Shown: in pieces, positions 44,935 to 54,257 of the stretch
Position numbering within the stretch: position 1 is the stretch's first letter
How the letters are laid out: each line of letters begins with the position of its first letter
Assembly: GCF_003991565.1 (NCBI RefSeq)
Contig: NZ_CP032819.1
Span: 1,736,001 to 1,800,000 of the forward strand
Source of the DNA: Butyricimonas faecalis
GTDB taxonomy: Bacteria > Bacteroidota > Bacteroidia > Bacteroidales > Marinifilaceae
Direction of reading: 5' to 3'
Length of the DNA: 64,000 nt
The notes under the pieces: generated by a model
Seen by the model: the letters and a program-made list of their open reading frames with translations, nothing else
Database searches by the model: none
What the model was told of the DNA's origin: nothing
Made by a program: the position numbers and the translations under genes

Positions 44935-46185
44935 GTGGACATTTTTGAAAGAGTAAGACAACAAAAGGGAAACATTGGTCAATACGCTAAACAGGCTCAT
45001 GGCTATTTCTCTTTCCCGAAATTAGAGGGCGAAATTGGTCCCCGCATGAAATTCCGTGGTAAGGAAGTTTTAAACTGGAGTTTAAATAATTATATCGGTC
45101 TTGCAAACGATCCGGAAGTACGTAAAGCCGACGCCGAGGCTGCTGCAAAATACGGTATGGCTTACCCGATGGGGGCTCGTATGATGAGCGGACAAACTTC
45201 TCGTCACGAGTACTTGGAATCTCAATTGGCAGAATTCGTAGGTAAACCGGATGCGTTCTTATTAAATTTCGGTTACCAGGGAATGGTTTCCATCATCGAT
45301 GCCATGACCAGTCGTCATGATTGTATCGTGTATGATGCCGAAGACCATGCTTGTATCATGGACGGTCTTCGTCTATCTCCGGCAAAAAGATATGTGTACC
45401 AGCACAACGACATGGAAAGTTTACGCAAGCAACTAGAAAGAGCAACCAAATGGGTAGAAAACACCGGTGGTGGTATTCTAGTTGTTACGGAAGGTTTGTT
45501 TGGAATGGCTGGAGACCTTGGGAAATTGGACGAAATTGTTGCGATGAAAAAGGACTTTAACTTCCGCTTGCTCGTGGATGATGCACACGGATTCGGAACC
45601 ATGGGACCTCATGGAGCCGGAACAGGTGATCATTTCGGAGTAATGGACGGTATTGACCTTTACTTCGCCACTTTCGCAAAAGCAATGGCCGGAATCGGAG
45701 CATTTATCGCTTGTGATGAAGATATCTGCATGTATTTGAGATACAATATGCGTTCTCAGACTTTTGCGAAATCACTCCCGATGCCTATGGTTGAAGGTGC
45801 GATCAAACGTTTGGAATTATTGAGAACCAGACCTGAATTACGCGAGAGATTATGGACTATCGTTCGTGCTTTACAAGCCGGGTTAAAAGCTGACGGTCTG
45901 AATATTGGAAGAACCAATTCTCCCGTAACTCCCGTTTACCTATCTGGTAGCGTGGCTGAAGGGACCCAAGTAGCCATGGACTTAAGAGAGAACTATAACT
46001 TGTTCTGTTCTATCGTGGTTTATCCGGTTATTCCGAAAGGTCAGTTATTACTCCGCTTGATCCCGACTGCTATGCATACTTTAGAAGACGTGGAATACAC
46101 AGTAAAAGCATTTAAAAATGTTGCTAAAAAATTAGCCAACGGAGAATACAATAAAGACGTGGTTGTTGATGCCAACGCTCTTTAA
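44935..46185 (+). CDS. PLP-dependent alpha-oxoamine synthase (serine palmitoyltransferase-like)
   Basis: The enzyme condenses an amino acid with an acyl thioester and releases CO2. The fold-type I core shows the ring-stacking His in YDAEDHACIMDG (~residue 142), the PLP-ring Asp in LLVDDAHGFGTMG (~215), and the Schiff-base Lys in YFATFAKAMAGIGAF (~247). The 416-residue length suits serine palmitoyltransferase, 2-amino-3-ketobutyrate ligase, BioF and cysteate acyltransferase alike. With no tdh or bio genes nearby, and given the phylum, a lipid role (sphingolipid or sulfonolipid long-chain base) is favoured. The GTG start at 44935 gives the expected MDIFERV-type N-terminus. It is a single-gene unit between its promoter and the hairpin at 46211-46256. 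Confidence 0.85.
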   Translation: MDIFERVRQQKGNIGQYAKQAHGYFSFPKLEGEIGPRMKFRGKEVLNWSLNNYIGLANDPEVRKADAEAAAKYGMAYPMGARMMSGQTSRHEYLESQLAEFVGKPDAFLLNFGYQGMVSIIDAMTSRHDCIVYDAEDHACIMDGLRLSPAKRYVYQHNDMESLRKQLERATKWVENTGGGILVVTEGLFGMAGDLGKLDEIVAMKKDFNFRLLVDDAHGFGTMGPHGAGTGDHFGVMDGIDLYFATFAKAMAGIGAFIACDEDICMYLRYNMRSQTFAKSLPMPMVEGAIKRLELLRTRPELRERLWTIVRALQAGLKADGLNIGRTNSPVTPVYLSGSVAEGTQVAMDLRENYNLFCSIVVYPVIPKGQLLLRLIPTAMHTLEDVEYTVKAFKNVAKKLANGEYNKDVVVDANAL

Positions 46186-46210
46186 TATTCCAAGAAGCTA
46201 TATAATAATA

Positions 46211-46256
46211 TAAATCAGCCCCGAAATTCAGATATTGAACATTCGGGGCTGATTTA
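46211..46256. terminator. Bidirectional intrinsic terminator
   Basis: TAAATCAGCCCCGAA pairs perfectly with its complement at 46242-46256 (15 bp, 16-nt loop), flanked by A/T runs. It ends the oxoamine synthase gene on the plus strand and the esterase transcript on the minus strand. Confidence 0.88.
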
Positions 46257-46320
46257 TTATTTCCCTGTGTCACAAACCTCTCGCTTCAATACGACCCGGA
46301 GACCTAAAGCTCTCTTTTTT

Positions 46321-46515
46321 TTAATTCTTACTTTCTGTACTTGATACCCCTCCTTGACAAAATCTTCCACGGTCCAATGATTGCGGATTTAAGCAATACT
46401 TACAATGTAATGGGCAGCCATGAAACGCCACCAACGTAGAAACCCCTTGCCCGTCCGTTTGTAAACGATGACGAGCAATTCCAATAACTTTGGGAAGAAC
46501 TTCCGCACTCTTCAT
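46321..46515 (-). pseudogene. Truncated radical SAM activating-enzyme-like gene
   Basis: The 64-residue frame reads VIGIARHRLQTDGQGVSTLVAFHGCPLHCKYCLNPQSL, split as the start of a glycyl-radical-enzyme activase-like protein. CPLHCKYC supplies three cysteines of the radical SAM cluster. Relatives run well over 150 residues, but this frame stops soon after the cluster loop at 46321. A second frame, overlapping it, stays open for about 38 more codons to 46263 (ending LKREVCDTGK), as would follow a frameshift or deletion. It starts 8 bp after the esterase stop, so it was probably the second gene of that operon. Non-functional remnant is the likeliest reading. Confidence 0.6.
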
Positions 46516-46523
46516 CTTCAAAA

Positions 46524-47732
46524 TTATATTCCGACCTCCACATACCCACTAAACACCAATTCCCTATCACCTCGTTCACATAAAGTTTGTGCTATACATT
46601 TTGCCGTTCTCGCCACCTTTCCCTCGAATAAAACCTTCCCTTTATAAGTCACCTTGACAGGTTTATCCATATCCACCATACGATCATTTAAATAAATTCT
46701 CAACTTCGAATAATCACAGGTTTCTATTTCAATCTCATTACCGGAAAGCTCAGCTACCACTGTCATTCCCGGACGAGCTGTTTCTAGGTCTACTCCCAAC
46801 CAATACATGAAAGGACGTACGACTTCTTCTTGACGCCAAACAATCTCTTTCGGCAAAGCATTTCGCTTATATTTTGTCATCCATGCGATTGCCACCGTAT
46901 CCGCCCGATCCATCCAATGCCCTTTCCCCTTCACAATATGTGATTCATGTATATAACCTGCCGGTTCTACTCGTTGCAAAGAATCCATCACTAGTCCTTT
47001 CTCCACGGCCAACTTATTCCGGTCATAAGCTCCATCATACTCCCCCATCCAAATCATGAAAGGCACATGCCGCAAATTCACTTGCGACGCTTCTCCCGGA
47101 TGTCCGGCCATCATAGAAGCAGCAGCCCAACGATCAGCCATACGGGGAGCCATCCTCCAGACACCATCGCCTCCAGCAGAATACCCCAGCAAATATACCT
47201 TATCAGGATTAACTCCCATCTCCACAACGGCAGTCTGAATCAAAGCTTCAAAAAACTCGTCCAATCCCGGTTTAAACCACATATTCCAATCATCCCAAGG
47301 AGCCCTTGGAGCCACGTAAACTCCCTCCCGAGGTTCATACAAACGAATCTGATTCCTCCATTGCTGCGTGTTCAATGCTTCCGGTGCATTCCCCCCTCCA
47401 TGCATAGAAATAAACAAACTCCTTCCATCTTCCGGACGTTCGCCGAACACCCGATAATCGAACTTCATCTGCAACCCCTCTCTGGAAAAATTTTTCAACA
47501 TCCAAAAACGATGATATTTTTTCTTCACCTCCTTCTCCCACGCTTCAAGCAAAACCTGTTCCGCCTCAATCGCACCCTTCGCTGTCAGTTTTTTGTCGGC
47601 AAACCTTTGATCTGCCACATTTCCCAATGTATTCTCCTTCAAGTATTTTTTCAACTTTCCCGTATTCTGTGCAAATACCCCCGCACTTACAAGTACATAA
47701 AGTACTAACAATCTAATTTTCATCATATTCAT
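46524..47732 (-). CDS. Secreted alpha/beta-hydrolase (esterase/peptidase-like)
   Basis: A predicted periplasmic or secreted serine hydrolase with a signal peptide (IRLLVLYVLVSAGVFAQ). The alpha/beta-hydrolase core spans about residues 95-300. It has an oxyanion-type loop SMHGGGNAPEA, the nucleophile elbow GYSAGGDGVWRM (Ser ~195), an acid-loop candidate in WMGEYDGAYDR, and the His in KGKGHWMDR (~275). The last ~100 residues form a small beta domain (VVAELSGNEIEIETCDYSKLRIYLND) that resembles an Ig-like add-on. This layout is seen in PHB-depolymerase/dienelactone-hydrolase-like proteins of Bacteroidota. The substrate is unknown. It lies 30 bp after the DUF3352-like gene and before the broken radical SAM gene. 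Confidence 0.82.
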   Translation of the reverse strand: MNMMKIRLLVLYVLVSAGVFAQNTGKLKKYLKENTLGNVADQRFADKKLTAKGAIEAEQVLLEAWEKEVKKKYHRFWMLKNFSREGLQMKFDYRVFGERPEDGRSLFISMHGGGNAPEALNTQQWRNQIRLYEPREGVYVAPRAPWDDWNMWFKPGLDEFFEALIQTAVVEMGVNPDKVYLLGYSAGGDGVWRMAPRMADRWAAASMMAGHPGEASQVNLRHVPFMIWMGEYDGAYDRNKLAVEKGLVMDSLQRVEPAGYIHESHIVKGKGHWMDRADTVAIAWMTKYKRNALPKEIVWRQEEVVRPFMYWLGVDLETARPGMTVVAELSGNEIEIETCDYSKLRIYLNDRMVDMDKPVKVTYKGKVLFEGKVARTAKCIAQTLCERGDRELVFSGYVEVGI

Positions 47733-47763
47733 TCCACAATTATCATATTCGACACCTCATCTA

Positions 47764-50493
47764 TCACCTCAACACCCTATATTTAAGTAAATGCGTTCCG
47801 TCACTCCCTGCAAACAAGTAAAAACCGGCACTTCCTTTACCACCGAAAGCAATTGAAAACGGTGAATTACCCCGTATTGGAAAACCTTTGGAAACATCTT
47901 TCATATCCAATAAAAAAAGACGTCCACCTTTGCCATCCATCATCCCGATTCTTGAATCCCGGGTCGAGAAACGATAGACATACGGAAAATCCAATTCCGA
48001 ACCCTCCCAATGCTTTTCAAACAACAACTTTCCCTTGTTATCCATCACCAAAACCCTGTTTTTCAACGCGTAAATAAACTCACTTTGTCCATCATTATTA
48101 ACATCCTCCACGTTGAACATACCCCCGCCAATCATCTCTTCTCCCTTGATTTGCTCTACTTGACCTCGAAAATTTACCAATATAATTTCTCCGTTGGCAT
48201 CAGTAAAAACAATCTTCATCTGACCATTCTGCTTCGTCAGATACAAAGACGTGTTAGCAGATAAATTCAATAAAGTAGACACTTTCACCCGTTCCTTTCC
48301 CTTACGATCCAAGATATACAAACGATACCGGTCTGCATACACGAGATAATCTTTTCCTTCCACCCGAAAATGATAAATTTTAGAAACAATATCATTATCA
48401 CTTTTTGGCACATCCCAGCCTTTCACAAAATTACCGGACACCTCATACAAATACACGCGATGATCAGCTCCAGGAGCAAACACCCGATAATTTTTATTAT
48501 TCTCGTAATCAGCCACCGATATTCCCCGTTCGCAGGGAGAGTTAAATGCCAGCGGGAACCGAGGTAAATAATTACCATTCCGGTCAATCAAATAAAGATG
48601 ACTAGGTGTAGAAAATAAATATTGCAATTTACCGTTCTTAAAGATATCCACTTGATAAACCTCGCTATTGATCTTCCCTTCGATCGGCAATTTCCACAAG
48701 ATCCGTCCCACATCATTAATCAAGTAAATCGTGTTACCCTCATCCTGCACGAAAAGTTCACGTTCTCCCGTATTATGATTCACCACAATCGCCGGTTTCA
48801 TGCTCATTCTAGCGTCCAGCCGTGTCTGCCACATGATCTGAGCTTGTTTCTGCTCCACCTCTTCCGTACTTAAAAATAACGTGTGATATAGCATATTGCT
48901 CTCACACCCCCATTGTAACCCGAGAGAAGAAAATACCTCCATCTCTTCTTCATTTCTCATTAACAATTCACGTAACCCTCCTTTAGTCACCTGTTCATAA
49001 TAAGGTAACATGGAAACCATTTCAGACAAATACATCCAATTAAACTTCGAAGACAATTTTGTTCTTACTTTCTGGTACCATTCCTGATCCCTCACACTCA
49101 GACGATGCATATAATGACTCGCAAAGGAGTGAATTCCTTTTTCAGAAGAAGCGAACACCACGTAATTGTCTTCTACCAACACGTAATTCGTCGCTATCCC
49201 TCCCAACACATATCCCCACATCACCCCGACGAAATCGGGAATGGGCATCTTAAAGTAACACACTTTCTTATCTTTATCCAAGGCAAATGAACGATATAAC
49301 GAAGCTTCAGAAATCCCTGATTTCGAGGCATACGACTTCAACATTTTTTCTAACAAACCTTTAGCCAAACTTCCGGCTTTCACGTGAACCACCACGATAC
49401 CCTCTTCTTGTTTCCGCTCCGCATCATAAAAAAGTGTTCCTTTTCCCCATTCTCCTTTCAACAAAGCCTGCCACTCCTCATCTAGCTTATCCCCAAAAAG
49501 ACGAGCAAACTCCTGTTTCCGTTTCCGGACATTCTCAATCTGTCCTGCCCCGTAACGATAACTCTCAAGAGAAGACAAGTAATTTTTCACATCACTCAGG
49601 GCCAGAATACTAACACACTTCACGTCGGCAGGCATCACCGCGTCCAGTTTGGAATCCTGGGGAACTTGTCCCTTAAACGCGATAGGAAACGCAGCTTTCA
49701 ACCCGTCACAATGTACAAAACCATTAAAACTGATCCCATTCGACTTTATATCACCATCTAACGCCCCCCACTTAAACCATTTGGCTATATTCGTCTGTTT
49801 AGCAATAAAATCTTTTTGTAATAATAACGGAAGTAAATCGGAAAAACAAGTCGTGTTCAAAAACACATTCAAACCAGCACCTGCAGAGAAGTAACGATTC
49901 ACATTTTTAAAACGGGGGACCCCGTCTTTTTCGTTCTCACCGGAATTGCCTAATTGGTTTACGGCATCTTCCACATATAGTTCAGAATTAGAGACCAACA
50001 CCATACCACCAACGGCAGCATAACACATTTCATCTTTTCCCCGACTTACCAAATATATTTTCTGGTTATTATATTTTCGCTCTTTCACCGGCTCTCCGGC
50101 AAACATCTTTTGTAAAAAAGCATGCGCATCCCCCCTAGAAAACAATCCGCTCCGGTTTAACACATACAAAAAACGAATCGATTGTTTTCCCTCCACCCGA
50201 ATCGCCATCACATAAGAGGAAGTATCTACTTGAGACATCTGTTTCAACGTATCTACTACCCGAAATAACATACTCTTCCGAAATGCTTTAATTTCCCGGT
50301 CAAAAGCGGTTGCAATCTTCGGAGATAAATTCGCATTTGCATTCACATTAATCACGACAGCAGAATTATAGGGAATAAACGATTCCTTCGGGACATCAAC
50401 CGTCCGCTCCCGCTCGCTCACCCACCATAGCGCAAATCCTATTCCTCCGAGAAGAACAATCCCAAAAACGATTAATGCAATTTTTTTCACCAC
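47764..50493 (-). CDS. DUF3352-like membrane-anchored protein with C-terminal beta-propeller
   Basis: A 909-residue protein of unknown function. One N-terminal membrane helix (KIALIVFGIVLLGGIGFALWWV, residues ~4-25) anchors a large periplasmic part. Residues ~35-560 show the DUF3352-type pattern of alternating domains (SFIPYNSAVVINVNANANL; VLVEDNYVVFASSEKGIHSFASHY). Residues ~580-909 form a PQQ/WD-like propeller with repeated blades (GNTIYLINDVGRILWKLP; SHLYLIDRNGNYLPRFP; KNRVLVMDNKGKLLFEK). No catalytic motif is present. It is followed by the esterase on the same strand. The type is common in Bacteroidales genomes as a conserved envelope protein. Confidence 0.75.
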   Translation of the reverse strand: MVKKIALIVFGIVLLGGIGFALWWVSERERTVDVPKESFIPYNSAVVINVNANANLSPKIATAFDREIKAFRKSMLFRVVDTLKQMSQVDTSSYVMAIRVEGKQSIRFLYVLNRSGLFSRGDAHAFLQKMFAGEPVKERKYNNQKIYLVSRGKDEMCYAAVGGMVLVSNSELYVEDAVNQLGNSGENEKDGVPRFKNVNRYFSAGAGLNVFLNTTCFSDLLPLLLQKDFIAKQTNIAKWFKWGALDGDIKSNGISFNGFVHCDGLKAAFPIAFKGQVPQDSKLDAVMPADVKCVSILALSDVKNYLSSLESYRYGAGQIENVRKRKQEFARLFGDKLDEEWQALLKGEWGKGTLFYDAERKQEEGIVVVHVKAGSLAKGLLEKMLKSYASKSGISEASLYRSFALDKDKKVCYFKMPIPDFVGVMWGYVLGGIATNYVLVEDNYVVFASSEKGIHSFASHYMHRLSVRDQEWYQKVRTKLSSKFNWMYLSEMVSMLPYYEQVTKGGLRELLMRNEEEMEVFSSLGLQWGCESNMLYHTLFLSTEEVEQKQAQIMWQTRLDARMSMKPAIVVNHNTGERELFVQDEGNTIYLINDVGRILWKLPIEGKINSEVYQVDIFKNGKLQYLFSTPSHLYLIDRNGNYLPRFPLAFNSPCERGISVADYENNKNYRVFAPGADHRVYLYEVSGNFVKGWDVPKSDNDIVSKIYHFRVEGKDYLVYADRYRLYILDRKGKERVKVSTLLNLSANTSLYLTKQNGQMKIVFTDANGEIILVNFRGQVEQIKGEEMIGGGMFNVEDVNNDGQSEFIYALKNRVLVMDNKGKLLFEKHWEGSELDFPYVYRFSTRDSRIGMMDGKGGRLFLLDMKDVSKGFPIRGNSPFSIAFGGKGSAGFYLFAGSDGTHLLKYRVLR

Positions 50494-50502
50494 GTTCTAA
50501 TA

Positions 50503-50592
50503 TTAGATTTTAAATTTTAGATTGAGGATTAAAGATCATTCGATGAAAAGAAATGTTCGCCTTGTCGGTTGAAATCTAAAATCATCCATTCT
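50503..50592. repeat. A/T-rich dispersed intergenic repeats
   Basis: Units TTAGATTTTAAATTTTAGATT and GAAATCTAAAATC occur in the divergent gap before hydE, the same family as at 2030-2072. They lie upstream of the hydE promoter. Confidence 0.45.
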
Positions 50593-50623
50593 AAAATTGA
50601 TAAGTTTTTTTCACAGGAACAAA

Positions 50624-50655
50624 TTTAATAAAATCAAGCCTTTTTCCTACTTTTG
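50624..50655 (+). promoter_or_regulatory. Probable promoter of hydE
   Basis: -7 box TACTTTTG (50648-50655), with a weak TTTA (50624-50627) 20 bp upstream. The start codon follows 16 bp later, so the leader is very short. Confidence 0.5.
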
Positions 50656-50671
50656 TAAAAAGGAAAATCGT

Positions 50672-51760
50672 ATGAAAAAAATATATACACTGCCGGAAGT
50701 GGAAAATATGCTGACTTGTCGGGGAGAAGAAGAAAATCGGCTTTACTTGGAAGCAAAAAATACAAAGAACGCAACCGTTGGTGAAAATGTCTACCTCAGG
50801 GGATTAATTGAAATTTCCAACATTTGTACCAAAGACTGTTATTACTGTGGTATCCGAAAATCTAACACAGAAACAGCCCGATATACGCTTTCAGACAAAG
50901 AAATCATTGAAGCAGCGGACTTTGCCTACAAGCATCATTTCGGTTCCATCGTATTGCAGGGAGGAGAACGTTCCGATAAAGAATTCGTGGATCGTATCAC
51001 CCGTTTGTTGCAAGAAATCAAAAAGAACAGTAACAACGAGTTAGGTATCACACTCTCACTGGGAGAACAAACGGAAGACACTTATAAACGTTGGAAAGAT
51101 GCTGGAGCACATCGCTATTTGTTACGTATCGAATCCTCCAATCCCGAATTATACGCCAAGATTCACCCGAACAACCCGCATCATTCCCATTCAACACGTT
51201 TGAAATGCCTGGAAAGCCTGCAACACTGCGGGTATCAAACGGGTACTGGCGTGATGATCGGACTACCGTTTCAAACCATTACTGATCTGGCAAATGATTT
51301 GCTGTTCCTGCAATCCATGGACATTGACATGGTAGGCATGGGGCCTTACCTGGAACACCATGCCACCCCCCTCTACGAGTACCGCCATTTACTCCTTCCC
51401 CTCCAGGAAAGATTGCACTTGTCCATCCATATGGTGGCTGCACTTCGACTTCTCATGCCGGACATTAACATCGCCGCCACCACAGCCCTTCAAGCCATTG
51501 ACCCCACCGGAAGAGAAAAAGCACTGGAAATCGGGGCAAACGTAGTGATGCCAAACATTACTCCCACAACGAACCGTACCCTTTACAAACTCTACGAGAA
51601 CAAACCGGGCACCCATGAAGGAGCCGCAGAATCTATGCGAAAACTGGAAGAAAGCATTTTAAAAAGCGGTTGTAAAGTAGCCTACGGGACTTGGGGAGAC
51701 TCACAACATTTTCAATCAAGAATTGAAAATCACATCCAAGACTCCGAACCGGGTAATTAA
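50672..51760 (+). CDS. hydE: [FeFe]-hydrogenase H-cluster radical SAM maturase HydE
   Basis: A radical SAM enzyme needed to build the dithiomethylamine-bridged H-cluster of [FeFe] hydrogenases. The cluster motif CTKDCYYCGIR lies at about residues 48-58 after LRGLIEISN. GSIVLQGGERSD, the TLSLGEQT strand and the HRYLLRIESSNPELYAKIHP loop follow, as in HydE/BioB-type barrels. VMIGLPFQTITDLANDLLF is typical of the C-terminal half. 362 residues. ATG 50672 follows the promoter; the frame stays open upstream. Its stop overlaps the LysE-family stop by 4 bp in convergent arrangement. The hydrogenase and HydF/HydG are not in the window. A methylornithine-synthase-like relative is possible but less likely. 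Confidence 0.88.
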   Translation: MKKIYTLPEVENMLTCRGEEENRLYLEAKNTKNATVGENVYLRGLIEISNICTKDCYYCGIRKSNTETARYTLSDKEIIEAADFAYKHHFGSIVLQGGERSDKEFVDRITRLLQEIKKNSNNELGITLSLGEQTEDTYKRWKDAGAHRYLLRIESSNPELYAKIHPNNPHHSHSTRLKCLESLQHCGYQTGTGVMIGLPFQTITDLANDLLFLQSMDIDMVGMGPYLEHHATPLYEYRHLLLPLQERLHLSIHMVAALRLLMPDINIAATTALQAIDPTGREKALEIGANVVMPNITPTTNRTLYKLYENKPGTHEGAAESMRKLEESILKSGCKVAYGTWGDSQHFQSRIENHIQDSEPGN

Positions 51761-52416
51761 TGAATTACTAAATTCTTAAAAGGAGCAAAAGCAGCTAAAA
51801 TAACCAATGCTCCTAAAATTGTGATGACTAACCCGGAAACCCGGTTAATTGTGATTAACACGCGCAACCGGAATTTCTTACGGAAGATATTTACCAACGT
51901 CGAAAGCGTGTACCACCACACGCCACCACCCAACAGCACCCCGATCACCACCAGCAACTCTCCAAGTAAAGAAGAAGATTCTCCGAAAACAGACATCCCG
52001 GCAAAAACAGCCATAAAAACGACCACCGTGATCGGATTGGAAACCGTCAAGAAAAACAATGAAAGATAATCACCCAACAACCCCGTCTTGCTCACCCGAC
52101 CTTGGCGTCGTTGACGAATTTGGCGAATCGGGTTATCAAAATAAATTTTTAACCCGATACACAAAAGAAATATACCACCGATAATTTGTAACAACAACTC
52201 GTGAGTCTGCACGGTATTTATCACGTACCCCAGCCCGAACGCCGCCACCGAAGCATAAAAGAAATCCGCGGAAGCAGCACCCATGCCGGCAATAAAACCT
52301 GATAACGCACCCTTATGCAAGGTTTTCTGGATAATTAATACACCCATTGGCCCTAATGGAATCGACACCATTAAACCAACCAACATCCCCTTGAAAAGAT
52401 ACAATATATCGTACAT
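51757..52416 (-). CDS. LysE-family amino-acid exporter
   Basis: A small inner-membrane exporter of the LysE/RhtB superfamily. The 219 residues carry about six hydrophobic segments: LFKGMLVGLMVSIPLGPMGVLII (with the family's GP motif near residue 22), SGFIAGMGAASADFFYASVAAFGLGYV, LLLQIIGGIFLLCIGLKIYF, YLSLFFLTVSNPITVVVFMAVF (SNP motif), and two near the C-terminus. The substrate could be an amino acid or a related metabolite and cannot be inferred. It starts 17 bp after the acyltransferase gene on the same strand and is probably co-transcribed with it. Confidence 0.87.
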   Translation of the reverse strand: MYDILYLFKGMLVGLMVSIPLGPMGVLIIQKTLHKGALSGFIAGMGAASADFFYASVAAFGLGYVINTVQTHELLLQIIGGIFLLCIGLKIYFDNPIRQIRQRRQGRVSKTGLLGDYLSLFFLTVSNPITVVVFMAVFAGMSVFGESSSLLGELLVVIGVLLGGGVWWYTLSTLVNIFRKKFRLRVLITINRVSGLVITILGALVILAAFAPFKNLVIH

Positions 52417-52433
52417 GCTATTCTATCGGAAAT

Positions 52434-54230
52434 TTACAGTTCCACACTATCCGAGGAGAATCGACTCAATATCGTGTCATCATTTATCTCTTTTGACAAC
52501 GACTCGATCGTCTTCATCGGCACGTCAAAAATATCTAAAATAAGTAAACCATCCAAACACATATTAAACTTAGGATCGATATTAAAACCGATAATTTTGG
52601 CATTCAACGAAATATATTTCTTCAATAAAACCGGCAGCTTATCACTCGATGGCTCAATATCCCCGATCATCTTGTCCAGCACGGATATATCCTTTTGGGC
52701 AGCATCCAGCATCACTTGTACTCCAGGCTCTTCCGAATGTACCTGATACTTGGAGCGCGGGATCACGTATTTGGCCAATTCACGGTTATAATGATTTTCT
52801 TGAATAAAACGCATGATCAATTCTTTCGATACCTCCGTATACTTCCCGCTGATAGTCACCGGACCGATCAGATAACGATACTCTGGATTTTTCAACAAAA
52901 AATAAAGAATACCTTTCCACAACATGAACAAGGGAAGCGGTTTACGCTGATACTCCTCCGTGATAAAAGAACGTCCCAACTCTATCGACTCGTACAACAC
53001 AGGTAACATCTCCTTCCGCATCTTAAACAACGAGTTGATATAAAATCCCTTCATGCCGTAACGATCAATGATCTCTTTTCCTTTCCCCACACGATAAGCC
53101 CCCACAATTTTCTCTTCCTCTCGATCCCAAATAAACAGGTGATAGTAATAAAGATCATATTCGTCCAAATCGATACTACGATTCGTTCCTTCTCCCACCG
53201 CGCGGAAAGTAATTTCCCGCAAACGACCAATCTCGTTCAACACGTTTGGAATCTTCACGGAAGGGGAACAATATATATCGTAATTTTTCATGTTAAACAG
53301 CAGATAGTCCTCGGCAATTCCCTCGATTTCTTTCTTCAACACTACACTCTCGGTCTCTGCTGCAATCGATTCGGCTTTAGGCATTGCTTTCTGTGATTTG
53401 ATGAAAAACTTCTTTACTTCTAACGCGGATCCCAACAAATAAGTTTTTGCCCGCAAGAACTTACCATACTGGGCAATATCATGAAATGAATTCTGAGTCT
53501 CCACGCTAATCGGGCTCCCGATCCTTAACTTCACCACTCGATTTTTCTTGTTCAACAACTCGGAAGGTAGCTTGATCGTTTTCAATACCGGGTGAATCAT
53601 TCCTAACAAATAAAACAACAAACTATTAGACCCTTTAAAATAAATCGGAATAACCGGTACTTTCGCCATCTTCACCAACTTCAACACGGAAGAATCCCAC
53701 TCTTTATCCTCCACGTGATTCGAGTCAGCTTGGTAAGAAGAGACCTCTCCAGCAGGGAATATTCCCAAGGGTTTCCCATCAATGACATGACGTATCGCCT
53801 CTTTAATCACCCGCATATTCGAACCCTTCTTGCTTTCCTCCGGATCCAACCCCAAGATATAATCCTGCAGCGGAACTATTTTCTTCAACAGAAAATTCGA
53901 CATGATTTTGTAATCAGGACGCAACTTGCACAGCAAACGCACCAGCACGATACCGTCCAGTCCCCCAAACGGGTGATTGGAAACTGTGATGAAAGTACCA
54001 TTCTTGGGAATCTTCTCCAAATCTTCCTCACTCACCTCGATCGTCACCCCCAAAGCTTCAATCAAACTATCCAAAAGAACTTCAGGATCATCATCACTCA
54101 CCTTCACATTCAACTTATCCAGTTTATGCAACCGTAAAATATACATCACCAACTTGGAAACCAAACTTTCCCGAAACCGGTTCAACCCATGAGAGCCAAG
54201 TAAAAAATCGTTCGTATCAATTAATTTCAT
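52434..54230 (-). CDS. Bifunctional acyltransferase, OlsF-like (PlsC-type O-acyltransferase + GNAT N-acyltransferase)
   Basis: This looks like a fusion of the two enzymes that make N,O-diacylated aminolipids (ornithine or glycine lipids). The N-terminal half has a PlsC-type acyltransferase domain with the catalytic NHPFGGLDG (HX4D motif, residues ~86-94) and a GIFPAGEVSSYQ substrate motif near 157. The C-terminal half (~310-510) has an OlsB/hemolysin-type GNAT fold: YDIYCSPSVKIPNVLNEIGRLREITFRAVGEGTN (shared across two motifs), VGAYRVGKGKEII, and ELGRSFITEEYQRKPLPLFMLWKG. The order matches OlsF of Serratia and related Bacteroidota fusions. 598 residues. The amino-acid acceptor cannot be told. 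LysE-family gene downstream, DUF721 gene upstream. Confidence 0.82.
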   Translation of the reverse strand: MKLIDTNDFLLGSHGLNRFRESLVSKLVMYILRLHKLDKLNVKVSDDDPEVLLDSLIEALGVTIEVSEEDLEKIPKNGTFITVSNHPFGGLDGIVLVRLLCKLRPDYKIMSNFLLKKIVPLQDYILGLDPEESKKGSNMRVIKEAIRHVIDGKPLGIFPAGEVSSYQADSNHVEDKEWDSSVLKLVKMAKVPVIPIYFKGSNSLLFYLLGMIHPVLKTIKLPSELLNKKNRVVKLRIGSPISVETQNSFHDIAQYGKFLRAKTYLLGSALEVKKFFIKSQKAMPKAESIAAETESVVLKKEIEGIAEDYLLFNMKNYDIYCSPSVKIPNVLNEIGRLREITFRAVGEGTNRSIDLDEYDLYYYHLFIWDREEEKIVGAYRVGKGKEIIDRYGMKGFYINSLFKMRKEMLPVLYESIELGRSFITEEYQRKPLPLFMLWKGILYFLLKNPEYRYLIGPVTISGKYTEVSKELIMRFIQENHYNRELAKYVIPRSKYQVHSEEPGVQVMLDAAQKDISVLDKMIGDIEPSSDKLPVLLKKYISLNAKIIGFNIDPKFNMCLDGLLILDIFDVPMKTIESLSKEINDDTILSRFSSDSVEL

Positions 54231-54257
54231 CTATATTCTTATTTAAATGTTCTACGA

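Noticed and set aside
47067..47708. 213-codon plus-strand frame opposite the esterase
   Set aside because: Antisense shadow of a gene with signal peptide and catalytic motifs.
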